Source: Rhizobium sp. Q54 (GTDB lineage: Bacteria > Pseudomonadota > Alphaproteobacteria > Rhizobiales > Xanthobacteraceae). Taken from it: a stretch of 36,222 nt of DNA. The notes beneath the pieces are model-generated. The model worked only from the letters and a program-made list of their open reading frames with translations, was not told the DNA's origin and ran no database searches. Shown here piece by piece: positions 23,631-31,844 of this stretch. The DNA is taken from positions 1-36,222 of the forward strand of contig CAMBQQ010000035.1 in assembly GCA_945870035.1 (NCBI GenBank), read 5' to 3'. Every line of letters starts with the position of its first letter. Position 1 is the first letter of the stretch. The translations under genes were made by a program, and so were the position numbers.

Positions 23631-25634
23631 CTACGCAAATTCCAAGATTACCGCATCGACCGCCAGGCTGTCGCCGGGCTTGGCATTGACCTTCTTGACC
23701 GTGCCGTCGACTTCGGCGCGCAGCACGTTTTCCATTTTCATGGCTTCGACCACCGCCACCACTTCGCCGGCCTTGACCTCCTGGCCTTCCGCGACCGCGA
23801 CCGACATGACCAGCCCCGGCATCGGGCACAGCACCAGCTTGCCGGTGTCGGCCTTCACCTTGACTGGCATCAGCCGCGCATAAGCGGCCTCAGCCTCGGT
23901 ATAGACATAGGCCTTGGTCTCGACGCCTTGATAGGCCAGCGCAAAACCGTTCGGCAGGTTGCGGACCTGCACCGCGACCGGCTTGCTGTCGATTAAGCCG
24001 CTCCACAGCGGATTGCCCGGCGCCCAGTTCGAGGCCAGATGGCGCGCCTTTGGCTCATCGGGAAAACGCACGGCGATGGTGCCGTTCTCGCGCTTGACCT
24101 CGAGCCGGTATTCCTTGTCGCCGAGCCAGACCGCGCGCTGACTATCGCGCGTCACGCTGCGGCCATTGAGCTGGCCGGAGATGTTGCGCTTGCGCTCGCC
24201 GAGAACATGATCGATCGACGCCGCGACCGAGGCCAGCACTTGCGCACGCTCGCCGTCCGGCGCGATCGGGTGAAAGCCTTCGGGGAATTCCTCGGCGATG
24301 AAGCCGGTCGACAATTTGCCGGACTTCCAGCGCGGATGCGCCATCAGGGCCGACAGGAACGGAATGTTGTGGCGAATGCCGTCGATGACGAAAGCGTCGA
24401 GCGCGTCGCCCTGCGCTTCGATGGCCTCGAGACGGGTCGGCGCATGCGTCACCAGCTTGGCGATCATCGGATCGTAGAACAGCGAAATCTCGCCGCCTTC
24501 ATAGACGCCGGTGTCGTTGCGCACGGTGATGTTGCCGCTGGTACGCTCGGCCGGCGGACGATAGCGCGTCAGCCGCCCGGTCGAGGGCAGGAAATTGCGG
24601 TACGGGTCTTCGGCATAAACGCGGCTTTCCACCGCCCAGCCGTTGAGCTTGACGTCGCTCTGCTTGATGGAAAGCTTTTCGCCGGCGGCGACGCGTATCA
24701 TCTGCTCGACCAGATCGATGCCGGTGATCAGTTCGGTGACCGGATGCTCGACCTGAAGCCGCGTGTTCATTTCAAGAAAGAAGAAGCTCCTGTCCTGCCC
24801 GGCGACGAATTCAACGGTGCCGGCGGAATCGTAACCGACCGCCTGCGCCAGAGCGACAGCCTGCTCGCCCATTTTCCTGCGCGTTGCTTCATCGAGCAGC
24901 GGCGACGGCGCTTCCTCGATGACTTTCTGGTTGCGGCGCTGGATCGAGCATTCGCGCTCGCCGAGATAGATGACGTTGCCGTGCTTGTCGCCGAGCAACT
25001 GGATTTCGATGTGGCGCGGATCGACGATGAATTTCTCAATGAACATACGATCGTCGCCGAACGAAGATTTTGCTTCCGACTTGGAGCGGGCAAAGCCCTC
25101 GGCCACTTCGGATTCCGACCAGGCAATGCGCATGCCCTTGCCGCCGCCGCCGGCGGAGGCCTTGATCATCACCGGATAGCCGATCTCGTTGGCAATCTTT
25201 ACTGCCTCCTTGTCGTCGGCGATGACGCCGAGATGGCCGGGCACGGTCGAAACCTTGGCGGCCGCGGCGGCCTTCTTGGATTCGATCTTGTCGCCCATGG
25301 CGGCGATGGCCTTCGGGTTCGGGCCGATGAAGACAAGGCCGGCGGCCTCCAGCGCTTTCGGAAAGGCCTCGCGTTCGGACAGGAAGCCGTAGCCGGGGTG
25401 GACGGCCTCCGCCCCGCTCTCTTTGCAGGCGGCGACGATCTTCTCGATGATGAGATAGCTTTGCGCGGCAGGCGGCGGACCGATCAGGATGGCGGTGTCG
25501 GCCATTTCGACGTGCAGCGCGTCCTTGTCGGCCTCGGAATAGACGGCGACCGTCTCGATGCCCATCTTGCGCGCGGTCTTGATGATCCGGCAGGCGATTT
25601 CGCCGCGATTGGCAATCAAGATGCGCTTGAACAT
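23631..25634 (-). CDS. pccA: Acetyl/propionyl-CoA carboxylase alpha subunit
   Basis: A 667-residue subunit carrying, in order, a biotin carboxylase domain (about 1-450), a linker/BT region and a biotinyl carrier domain. The start FKRILIANRGEIACRI, the ATP-grasp loop KASAGGGGKGMRIA, FLEMNTRLQVEHPVTE and the biotin site EAMKMEN with Lys633 are intact. It carboxylates biotin for transfer to propionyl-CoA (or acetyl-CoA) by a beta subunit, which is not adjacent. Length and the BT region fit propionyl-CoA carboxylase better than acetyl-CoA carboxylase BC subunits. Methylcrotonyl-CoA carboxylase alpha is the main alternative. Confidence 0.93.
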   Translation of the reverse strand: MFKRILIANRGEIACRIIKTARKMGIETVAVYSEADKDALHVEMADTAILIGPPPAAQSYLIIEKIVAACKESGAEAVHPGYGFLSEREAFPKALEAAGLVFIGPNPKAIAAMGDKIESKKAAAAAKVSTVPGHLGVIADDKEAVKIANEIGYPVMIKASAGGGGKGMRIAWSESEVAEGFARSKSEAKSSFGDDRMFIEKFIVDPRHIEIQLLGDKHGNVIYLGERECSIQRRNQKVIEEAPSPLLDEATRRKMGEQAVALAQAVGYDSAGTVEFVAGQDRSFFFLEMNTRLQVEHPVTELITGIDLVEQMIRVAAGEKLSIKQSDVKLNGWAVESRVYAEDPYRNFLPSTGRLTRYRPPAERTSGNITVRNDTGVYEGGEISLFYDPMIAKLVTHAPTRLEAIEAQGDALDAFVIDGIRHNIPFLSALMAHPRWKSGKLSTGFIAEEFPEGFHPIAPDGERAQVLASVAASIDHVLGERKRNISGQLNGRSVTRDSQRAVWLGDKEYRLEVKRENGTIAVRFPDEPKARHLASNWAPGNPLWSGLIDSKPVAVQVRNLPNGFALAYQGVETKAYVYTEAEAAYARLMPVKVKADTGKLVLCPMPGLVMSVAVAEGQEVKAGEVVAVVEAMKMENVLRAEVDGTVKKVNAKPGDSLAVDAVILEFA

Positions 25635-25703
25635 GCTGCTTAAATCCCCGCCCCGCCCCGTTTTTCGAACTTTGCGGCACTGCAGCGAAAAGTCAATGCG
25701 ATA

Positions 25704-26996
25704 TCAGGGCGGCGCCAAGGCAATGACGCCCCACAGCGCCGCCATCCCGGCGATCCAACAGCCAACCGTCACCACCGACAATTCGACGGCAAAACGGCCC
25801 CGCCCGATAAAGATGGCCATAGCCAGCTTGCTGAGCATGTTGCTGGCGACCGCTGCCAAAATACCCAGACTGGCGGCGAAGCCTTCGAGCGGCACCGGCA
25901 CAAGCCGCGACAGCGCGATCGTTACCGCATCGACGTCGGCGAGCCCGAGCCCAGCAGCGCCGAACAGCGCCCCTTGCGCGCCGAATGCGTCACCGATGAC
26001 GCGGCCCAGGACGATCACCGCGCCAAGGAAGACCGCGAAACCAAACACCGGCCAGAATGCAAAAGGATTTGCGAACTGCGACGGCCGCGGCGTTTCGCTC
26101 GAAACCGCCCCACGCCAATAGACCGCGTGCACCGCATAAAGCGTAGCAAGCAGCGTCGGCGCGGCCAAAACCGGCGCGATCAGGGCCAGCAACTCCGGCT
26201 TTATGACAGCGACAATGGCAATGACCCGCAGAAATGACACCGCCGACGCCATCGCCACGCCAGCCGCCAGCAGCAATGGCTCGCCTTCGTGCGCGGCGGC
26301 GCGATGGGCACTGGTTAGCGCCACCGCGGTCGATGACACCAAAGCGCCGGCCAGCGCCGACAGCAGCACGCCGCTCCTGGCGCCGAAATACTTCACCGCG
26401 CCATAGCCAAGGAACGAGACGGCAGCCAGAACGATAGCGATCAGCCAGACCTCGCGCAGGTTGACGCCGCCGCTCGGCCCGACATTTGAGGCAGGCAAGA
26501 TTGGCAGCACGATGAAGCTCATCGCCAGCAAGACAAGAACCGAGCGCAACTCCGGCCACGTCATCCCCGCGACCCAGCTGTGAATTTGAGCGCGCGAGGC
26601 CAAAATCCCAGCGGCGACCACCGCGGCTGCGGCCGACGCGCGTGCGTCGCCGATAACCGCGTAGGCACCAAGCAAGAAGGTCAGCAAGCCGGCGATGATC
26701 GTTGTTGCGGAATAACCGCCGGCGGCCCGCGCGGCATCACGCTCGAAGACGGCGAACACGGCGGCATAGGCGGCAAATGAAAGGCCGAGCACAAGACCCG
26801 CGGCAACCGCGCTGCCCATCGCTTGCGCCAGCGCCGCCGCCAGACCACCCAGCAGCCCACACTGTGCAAAGGTGCGGAAGCCTGCTGCGCGCGTACCGGG
26901 CGCGGCAGCGCGCGTCTTCCAGCCGCGCTCGAGGCCGATCAAAAGCCCGATGCCGAGCGCGGTCGCCAGCCGGTAAAGAAGTTGGTCGATTTCCAT
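25704..26996 (-). CDS. MgtC/SapB-DUF4010 membrane protein
   Basis: A 430-residue integral membrane protein with about twelve hydrophobic helices. The N-terminal MgtC/SapB module (residues 1-135) includes LATALGIGLLIGLERGW, TRAAGFRTFAQCGLLGGLA and GYSATTIIAGLLTFLLGAY. The rest matches DUF4010, with SALAGALVSSTAVALTSA near residue 215 and GLGLADVDAVTIALSR near 348. Fusions of this type are common and functionally undefined; MgtC itself relates to Mg2+ limitation and pH balance. It is the first gene upstream of pccA with a 69-base gap and probably separate in function. Confidence 0.88.
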   Translation of the reverse strand: MEIDQLLYRLATALGIGLLIGLERGWKTRAAAPGTRAAGFRTFAQCGLLGGLAAALAQAMGSAVAAGLVLGLSFAAYAAVFAVFERDAARAAGGYSATTIIAGLLTFLLGAYAVIGDARASAAAAVVAAGILASRAQIHSWVAGMTWPELRSVLVLLAMSFIVLPILPASNVGPSGGVNLREVWLIAIVLAAVSFLGYGAVKYFGARSGVLLSALAGALVSSTAVALTSAHRAAAHEGEPLLLAAGVAMASAVSFLRVIAIVAVIKPELLALIAPVLAAPTLLATLYAVHAVYWRGAVSSETPRPSQFANPFAFWPVFGFAVFLGAVIVLGRVIGDAFGAQGALFGAAGLGLADVDAVTIALSRLVPVPLEGFAASLGILAAVASNMLSKLAMAIFIGRGRFAVELSVVTVGCWIAGMAALWGVIALAPP

Positions 26997-27243
26997 CGTC
27001 AGGCACTCGCTCCGGCCGGGTTAAGAGACATTATCGTCGACTGCCCCGGATACCCGATCATCGCCGGGCCGGCGCCGGCGAGAATATGAGTTTCGTCGCA
27101 CGGCTCGGCCCGCACGGTTTGATCTCCCGCAAACGCAGCCGACAGCGCTCCTGTTCTCTTTGCGGCTGGGTCTATTCCCCTCCGCCAGCGACGCCTATAT
27201 TGGGCATCGGAACCTTTCTTCCGCGACGTATTGGAGATTTCTC

Positions 27244-27903
27244 ATGACATTGGCGATTGGCGATACCGCACCCGACTTCGAGGCGGAAACCACCGAAGGC
27301 AATATCCGCTTTCACGATTGGCTCGGCAATTCCTGGGGCGTGCTGTTCTCGCACCCGAAGGATTTCACGCCGGTTTGCACCACCGAACTTGGCGCCGTGG
27401 CGCGCCTGAAGCCGGATTTCGACAAGCGCAACGTCAAGGTTATCGGCCTGTCGGTTGACCCCGTCGACAACCACGCCAAGTGGGCGGTCGATATCAAGGA
27501 CGTCGGCGGCATGGCGCCTAACTATCCGATGATCGGCGACACCGATCTGAAGATCTCGAAAGCCTATGGCATGCTGCCCGCCTCGACCGGGGGCACGTCG
27601 GAAGGCCGCACGCCGGCCGATAACCAGACCGTGCGCAACGTCTTCATCGTCGGGCCCGACAAGAAGATTAAGCTGATCCTGGTCTATCCGATGGCGGTCG
27701 GCCGCAACTTCCAGGAAATCCTGCGCGTGATCGACGCGTTGCAGCTCAATGCCAAGCATCGCGTGGCGACGCCGGCGGACTGGAAGCAAGGCGAGGACGT
27801 CATCCTCACCTCGGCGATCACCAATGACGAAGCCAAGACGCTTTACCCGGAAGGCTACAAGACCGTGAAGCCCTATCTGCGCACGGTGCCGCAGCCGAAG
27901 TAA
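27244..27903 (+). CDS. 1-Cys peroxiredoxin (Prx6 type)
   Basis: A 219-residue cytoplasmic peroxidase of the AhpC/TSA superfamily, 1-Cys (Prx6) branch. The active-site loop SHPKDFTPVCTTE holds the peroxidatic Cys45 with His37 and Thr42. No second conserved cysteine is seen elsewhere. VIGLSVDPVDNHAKW, the later DKKIKLILVYPMAVGRNF and VATPADWKQGEDVI are Prx6 hallmarks of the long C-terminal domain. The start at 27244 follows GGAGATTTCTC, a good ribosome binding site. It is divergent from the MgtC/DUF4010 gene with a 247-base gap and ends at a strong terminator. Confidence 0.94.
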   Translation: MTLAIGDTAPDFEAETTEGNIRFHDWLGNSWGVLFSHPKDFTPVCTTELGAVARLKPDFDKRNVKVIGLSVDPVDNHAKWAVDIKDVGGMAPNYPMIGDTDLKISKAYGMLPASTGGTSEGRTPADNQTVRNVFIVGPDKKIKLILVYPMAVGRNFQEILRVIDALQLNAKHRVATPADWKQGEDVILTSAITNDEAKTLYPEGYKTVKPYLRTVPQPK

Positions 27904-27930
27904 ACACGGCGCACATCGTTGCTAAAGTGG

Positions 27931-27966
27931 AAGGGCGCGGATATGAAATCCGCGCCCTTTCCTTTT
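27931..27966 (+). terminator. Rho-independent terminator after peroxiredoxin
   Basis: AAGGGCGCGGAT at 27931-27942 pairs exactly with ATCCGCGCCCTT at 27948-27959 across a five-base loop and is followed by T-rich sequence (TCCTTTT). It lies 28 bases after the peroxiredoxin stop. The thioesterase gene follows and needs its own promoter or read-through. Confidence 0.85.
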
Positions 27967-28000
27967 GCGCCGCGCTGCATCGCCTTCCGGAGACCTTCGA

Positions 28001-28414
28001 GTGACCGACGACACCGTCAACCCAACCGCCTTCACCCAGCCGGCCTTCGCGCAATATATCGGCATCAAGATGACGCATATCTCGCTTGAGCGGGTCACCG
28101 CCGAATTGCCGATGCGCGACCAGCTCCTCAATCGTTTTGGCATCATGCATGGCGGCGCCATTATGGCGCTGGCCGACAATGTCGGCGGCACCGCCACCAC
28201 CGCCAACCTCAAGGAAGGGCAAACCACAACAACAATCGAGAGCAAGACCAATTTCTTCGCCGCCATCCCGATCGGCGACACCGCCTTTGCCGAATGCATC
28301 CCGCTGCATCGCGGCCGCACCACAATGGTCTGGCAGACCCGCATCACCCGCAATGACGGCCGGCTGTGCGCGATGGTAACGCAAACACAGATGGTGCTGG
28401 AAAAGAAAAAGTAG
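28001..28414 (+). CDS. PaaI-type hotdog thioesterase
   Basis: A 137-residue hotdog-fold thioesterase. IMHGGAIMALADNVGGTAT (from residue 49) is the PaaI/YbgC-type active-site motif, with the HGG turn and Asp59. ESKTNFFAAIPIGD and WQTRITRNDGRLCAMVTQTQ follow as the remaining family strands. It should hydrolyse acyl- or aryl-CoA esters in the cytoplasm. A GTG at 28001 is chosen as start because CGGAG stands eight bases upstream; an upstream start would add a non-conserved segment. It converges with the nrsF-like gene, with nine bases between the stops. Confidence 0.9.
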   Translation: MTDDTVNPTAFTQPAFAQYIGIKMTHISLERVTAELPMRDQLLNRFGIMHGGAIMALADNVGGTATTANLKEGQTTTTIESKTNFFAAIPIGDTAFAECIPLHRGRTTMVWQTRITRNDGRLCAMVTQTQMVLEKKK

Positions 28415-28423
28415 TCGGCGCCG

Positions 28424-29062
28424 CTACCAGCGCAGCAAACGACGCCCCAGCACCGCGCCCAGGACCGTCACGCCCCCAATCGCAACCGAATACCAGAAGG
28501 CGACAAACAGCGGCGAATCATCGGTGCAGTGCGTTGCATACAGCGCCGCAGCGAACCCACCGGCAGCCAATCCAGCCACAGCCCCGGCCGCGCTTCGCGA
28601 TGTCGGCGCACCGTGACGCAGCGCCAACAATAACGCGCCGAGAAGCGGCAGCGACAGCAGCGGGATCGCGGTCATGCAGATGCGCGCATTGCTGCCGATC
28701 AACTTGGTTGACCACTGCCCGGCCGGAACGACGAATAGCTCGGCAATAACGGCGACCGCCAGCACGAGCGGCGCGGCCGTCAGCGCGACCTTCTGCAAGC
28801 CTGTGGCTGCGCCCGGCTGCGCCAGCCGCAAGACGAGCGCAAGGGCCGTACCGGCCAGCAACAACGCCTGCACTATTTTGAGATCGAAGCGCACCGTGGC
28901 GGCGACGATTCCGATGTCCTCGCGCGGGCCCAACGCCACCCAGAACAGGACCGCCGACACCGCGAACCCAAGGGCGACCGCCAGTGCGACACGGCGGAAG
29001 AACGGCACGCCGGCATCCGTACCATCCACGACAAGAGCACGAACCAGATCATCGGTGCGCAT
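28424..29062 (-). CDS. nrsF: NrsF-type anti-sigma factor (DUF1109)
   Basis: A 212-residue inner-membrane protein with about six helices, of the DUF1109/NrsF family. NrsF of Caulobacter holds the ECF sigma factor SigF inactive and senses chromium, cadmium and copper stress through two conserved cysteines. Two cysteines are in fitting places here: Cys129 in NARICMT and Cys179 in ATHCTDDSP, each at a membrane edge. The cytoplasmic start MRTDDLVRALVVDGT is typical. The ATG at 29062 comes one base after the stop of the sigma factor gene, a tight operon that supports a sigma/anti-sigma pair. Confidence 0.92.
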   Translation of the reverse strand: MRTDDLVRALVVDGTDAGVPFFRRVALAVALGFAVSAVLFWVALGPREDIGIVAATVRFDLKIVQALLLAGTALALVLRLAQPGAATGLQKVALTAAPLVLAVAVIAELFVVPAGQWSTKLIGSNARICMTAIPLLSLPLLGALLLALRHGAPTSRSAAGAVAGLAAGGFAAALYATHCTDDSPLFVAFWYSVAIGGVTVLGAVLGRRLLRW

Positions 29063-29063
29063 A

Positions 29064-29609
29064 TCAGGACCGCTCCAATTTCTTTGCCAGTGACGCAAGG
29101 CCGCGATGCAGGGCGACCCGCACCGCCCCCGACGTCATGTTCAACCGCAAGGCAGCGTCGCCGATCGACATGCCCTCGACGGCCACCGCCTGAACCACCG
29201 CACGTTGACCGGCCGGCAATTGCGCAAGGTGACGCTCGATCTCGCTGCCCGACGCAGCCGGACTCTCTTCTTCCACGGCCAATATTTCGGAAAAATCATC
29301 GATCGGCAGATCGAAATATCCGGAACGACGACGCAGCGAGTCCACCAGCTTGTAACGGGCGATCGCATGGATCCAAGGCTCGATTGGCCGCGTGCTGTCC
29401 CAAGTGTGCCGCTTCAAATGCACCGCCAACAAAACCTCCTGAACCACATCCTCGAGTTCGGCGTCTGACCGGCCGGCACGCCTAAATCCGCGGCTGACCA
29501 AGGGTCGCAACGCAGCCGCAACCTCGTGCAACACGCGCCGATAGGCGGTTGCGTCGCCGCCATTGGCGGCACGCATGAGGTCAGCCCAACCGGCGCCACG
29601 CTGGCTCAC
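29064..29609 (-). CDS. sigF: ECF sigma factor, SigF-like
   Basis: A 181-residue extracytoplasmic-function sigma factor. Region 2 runs from about residue 38 to 110, with LEDVVQEVLLAVH and the -10-recognition helix WIHAIARYKLVDSLRRR. Region 4 is near 130-178: LPAGQRAVVQAVAVEGMS then IGDAALRLNMTSGAVRVALHR. The GTG at 29609 follows AGGAG by five bases. The downstream gene is its NrsF-type anti-sigma factor, and an upstream divergent operon encodes a bufferin system, the same partnership as the Caulobacter SigF regulon. A GTAACG-N16-CGAA element precedes the gene (29629-29654), so it probably activates itself. Confidence 0.94.
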   Translation of the reverse strand: MSQRGAGWADLMRAANGGDATAYRRVLHEVAAALRPLVSRGFRRAGRSDAELEDVVQEVLLAVHLKRHTWDSTRPIEPWIHAIARYKLVDSLRRRSGYFDLPIDDFSEILAVEEESPAASGSEIERHLAQLPAGQRAVVQAVAVEGMSIGDAALRLNMTSGAVRVALHRGLASLAKKLERS

Positions 29610-29628
29610 ACGCGCTCCTGCATGGTCA

Positions 29629-29654
29629 TTCGTTCAACCCCGGCATTCCGTTAC
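29629..29654 (-). promoter_or_regulatory. SigF-type promoter of the sigF-nrsF operon
   Basis: Reading the minus strand, GTAACG (29654-29649), a 16-base spacer and CGAA (29632-29629) form a match to the SigF-type consensus GTAACC-N16-CGAA known from Caulobacter. Transcription would start roughly seven bases further on and leave a very short leader containing AGGAG before the GTG start. This implies autoregulation. Confidence 0.8.
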
Positions 29655-29710
29655 ATGCGATGCGCAGCATTCACGCGGATTTGATGCCCTAACACATAAG
29701 CGTGACCGGC

Positions 29711-29736
29711 GTAACGCAAGCCGCTTCAGCCACGAA
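29711..29736 (+). promoter_or_regulatory. SigF-type promoter of the buf operon
   Basis: On the plus strand GTAACG (29711-29716), a 16-base spacer and CGAA (29733-29736) repeat the same element found on the other strand for the sigma factor gene. It gives an expected leader of roughly 90 bases before bufA1. The identical hexamer, spacer length and -10 in both directions make it very likely that the sigma factor controls the operon. Confidence 0.82.
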
Positions 29737-29831
29737 GAACCTGATGTGAGCCGGTCCACCGTTTCACTGCGGCCGGGTTTGTCCCGCGCCGACATTCGCA
29801 CCGACTAATATTAATACAGAGGGAAAACGTC

Positions 29832-30125
29832 ATGACCAAGAATTCGATCGCCGCCGCTACGCTCGCTGGCTCGCTCGCAGCCGCTTTCGCCATGATCTCG
29901 ATCGCGTCGGTCGCGCCGGCCCAGGCCCAGGATGCCAGCAAGGAGAAATGCTACGGCGTTTCGCTCGCCGGCAAAAACGACTGCGCTGCCGGCCCCGGCA
30001 CCACCTGCGCCGGCACGTCCAAGGTCGATTACCAAGGCAATGCCTGGAAATACGTGGCCAAGGGCACCTGCGCTTCCATGAAGACCCCGAAGGGCACCGG
30101 CTCGCTTACGGCGATCAAGTCTTAA
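29832..30125 (+). CDS. bufA1: BufA1-type bufferin precursor (DUF2282)
   Basis: A 97-residue precursor. Residues 1-33 form a long Sec signal peptide ending AQAQ. The mature peptide has four cysteines at 40, 51, 59 and 80, in [21 protein letters not shown] and KGTCAS, the DUF2282 pattern. In Caulobacter such peptides are bufferins: cysteine residues are modified by BufB and BufC, and the exported product chelates copper in the periplasm. Its place directly before DUF692 and DUF2063 genes makes the call strong. GAGGGAAAA precedes the ATG. Which cysteines are modified here cannot be read from sequence. Confidence 0.93.
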   Translation: MTKNSIAAATLAGSLAAAFAMISIASVAPAQAQDASKEKCYGVSLAGKNDCAAGPGTTCAGTSKVDYQGNAWKYVAKGTCASMKTPKGTGSLTAIKS

Positions 30126-30134
30126 GAGCAAAAC

Positions 30135-30171
30135 GCGGGAGGCGCGCAGCGTTCCTGCGCGTCTCCCCCGC
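30135..30171 (+). terminator. Long GC hairpin between bufA1 and bufB
   Basis: GCGGGAGGCGCGCAG (30135-30149) pairs with CTGCGCGTCTCCCCCGC (30155-30171) over a five-base loop, with a small bulge and one G-T pair. No T-tract follows. It sits nine bases after the bufA1 stop and may act as a partial terminator or mRNA stabiliser that keeps the peptide mRNA more abundant than its enzymes' mRNA. Confidence 0.6.
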
Positions 30172-30192
30172 TTACCCAGCCAGGCAAACCTT

Positions 30193-31050
30193 ATGATAAG
30201 CGCTTCCGGACTTCCCGCTTCCGCCGGCGTCGGCTTCAAGCCCCAACATTTCGCCGACATTATCGGCGGCGACCAGCCGATCGGCTTTGTCGAAGTTCAT
30301 GCCGAAAATTACATGGGCGCGGGCGGCCCGCCGCACGCGCAGCTTGCCGCGCTGCGCGAACGCTATGCGCTGTCGGTGCACGGCGTCGGCCTGTCGATCG
30401 GCGGCGCAGCTGCCCTCGACGCCGAGCATCTGTCGCGGCTCAAGACGCTGTGCGACCGTTATCAACCCGCCAGATTTTCCGAACATCTCGCATGGTCGTC
30501 GCATGGTGACGTATTCTACAACGACCTGCTGCCGCTGCCCTATACCGAGCAAACGCTCGCCCGTATCGTCGAGCACATCGACCGTGTGCAAACGACGCTC
30601 CGGCGCGAAATGCTCTTGGAAAACCCCTCGACCTACCTCGCCTTCGTCGAAAGCACGATTCCGGAAACCGAATTCCTCGCCGAGATCGCCTATCGCAGCG
30701 GTTGCGGCCTGTTGCTCGACGTCAACAACGTCTTCGTCAGTGCGAAAAATCATGGCACCGATCCGTCCTCCTATCTCGCGGCATTCCCAATCGCCCGCGT
30801 GAAGGAAATTCATCTCGGCGGACATGAGGAGCAGGCCGACGACGAAGGCGCGCCCCTGCTGATCGACGCGCATGGCTCGCCGGTCGCCGACCCGGTCTGG
30901 GCGCTCTACGAAAGCGTGATCGCACGTACCGGTCCGCTGGCAACCTTGATCGAATGGGACAACGACGTCCCGGCATGGCCGCAACTCGCCAGCGAGGCGC
31001 GCGCGGCCAATGCCATCCTCGACCGGGCCGCCAATGCGAGGGCCGCGTGA
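30193..31050 (+). CDS. bufB: BufB, DUF692/MNIO multinuclear iron oxidase
   Basis: A 285-residue TIM-barrel enzyme of the MNIO (DUF692) family, multinuclear non-haem iron oxidases that modify cysteines of ribosomal peptides. The likely iron ligands are all present: His36 in EVHAENY, His63 in [10 protein letters not shown], His98 in FSEHLAW, Glu143 and Asn144 in LLENPSTY, Asp176 and Asn178 in LLDVNNV, His207 and His211 in IHLGGHEE, Asp225 and His227 in DAHGSPV and Glu254 in EWDNDVP. It should act in the cytoplasm on the BufA1 precursor. The ATG at 30193 begins just before the conserved GVGFKPQHF segment. The stop overlaps the bufC start. Confidence 0.94.
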   Translation: MISASGLPASAGVGFKPQHFADIIGGDQPIGFVEVHAENYMGAGGPPHAQLAALRERYALSVHGVGLSIGGAAALDAEHLSRLKTLCDRYQPARFSEHLAWSSHGDVFYNDLLPLPYTEQTLARIVEHIDRVQTTLRREMLLENPSTYLAFVESTIPETEFLAEIAYRSGCGLLLDVNNVFVSAKNHGTDPSSYLAAFPIARVKEIHLGGHEEQADDEGAPLLIDAHGSPVADPVWALYESVIARTGPLATLIEWDNDVPAWPQLASEARAANAILDRAANARAA

Positions 31051-31844
31051 TGACCGCTGCATCGCCGGCCTTCCAGGATAACTTCGCGAACGCTTTGCTG
31101 GATGCGGATCGGGCGGTGCCCGAAGCTGTCACGTCGCACACCGCGAGAACGCCGCGAAAACGATTCGCGGTCTATCGGAACAACGTGATTGTCGGGCTGG
31201 TGCAGGCCCTGCGCGAGCAATTCCCCGCTATCGAAAAAATCGTCGGCGAAGAATTCTTCGCGGCGATGGCCCGCGTCTATGTGGTCAATGAACCGCCACG
31301 CTCGCCGATCCTCATCGACTATGGCAATGGCTTTCCCGGCTTCATTGCACGGTTCGAGCCGGCGGCGGAATTGCCTTACCTCGCCGATGTCGCACGGCTC
31401 GAGATCGCACGCACGCGGGCCTATCACGCCGCCGATGCCACCTCGCTCAACCCGGCGCATTGGAATGGGCTCGATCCAGCCGCGCTTGCCGATACGCGCG
31501 CTACCCTGCACCCGTCGCTCCAGATCCTGCGTTCGCGCTACCCGGTCGTCACGATTTGGGAAATGAACGCCGGCGGCATCGAGCCGGCCTCGATTGAGGA
31601 CTGCGAAGCCGAGAACGCTTTGATCGTACGCCCACACTTTGATGTTGAGGTGCGCCGGCTTCCTGCCGGCGGCGCCGCGTTTCTGCACGCGCTCGCCATG
31701 GGCGCTTCGCTTGGCGAAGCCGCGACATCGGCCGCCGCCGAGACCCCCGCATTCGACCTCGCCGCCAATCTCGCTGGCCTCATCGGCGCCGGGCTGGCAA
31801 CCGCACTGCATTGCACCACGGCCCACAAGGATATCGCCCCATGA
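31050..31844 (+). CDS. bufC: BufC, DUF2063 partner of BufB
   Basis: A 264-residue protein. The N-terminal part (about residues 8-100) is a DUF2063 domain: [13 protein letters not shown], then [20 protein letters not shown] and [15 protein letters not shown] with the following [13 protein letters not shown]. The C-terminal part is a winged-helix-like domain of the same family. Proteins of this type present the precursor peptide to the MNIO enzyme; the old label DNA-binding is misleading. ATG overlaps the bufB stop (TGATG), so the two are translationally coupled, and its own stop overlaps the doxX start (ATGA). Confidence 0.92.
   Translation: MTAASPAFQDNFANALLDADRAVPEAVTSHTARTPRKRFAVYRNNVIVGLVQALREQFPAIEKIVGEEFFAAMARVYVVNEPPRSPILIDYGNGFPGFIARFEPAAELPYLADVARLEIARTRAYHAADATSLNPAHWNGLDPAALADTRATLHPSLQILRSRYPVVTIWEMNAGGIEPASIEDCEAENALIVRPHFDVEVRRLPAGGAAFLHALAMGASLGEAATSAAAETPAFDLAANLAGLIGAGLATALHCTTAHKDIAP

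Noticed and set aside
24039-25643. Long plus-strand open frame (534 codons) opposite pccA
   Set aside because: It is an antisense shadow of a highly GC-rich conserved gene; its translation is rich in Arg, Asp, Gly and His and matches no family.
27087-27247. A 53-codon frame with CSLCGW that ends in ATGA overlap with the peroxiredoxin start
   Set aside because: The overlap looks like coupling, but there is no good ribosome binding site, the composition is not protein-like, and the peroxiredoxin has its own strong GGAG site inside it.
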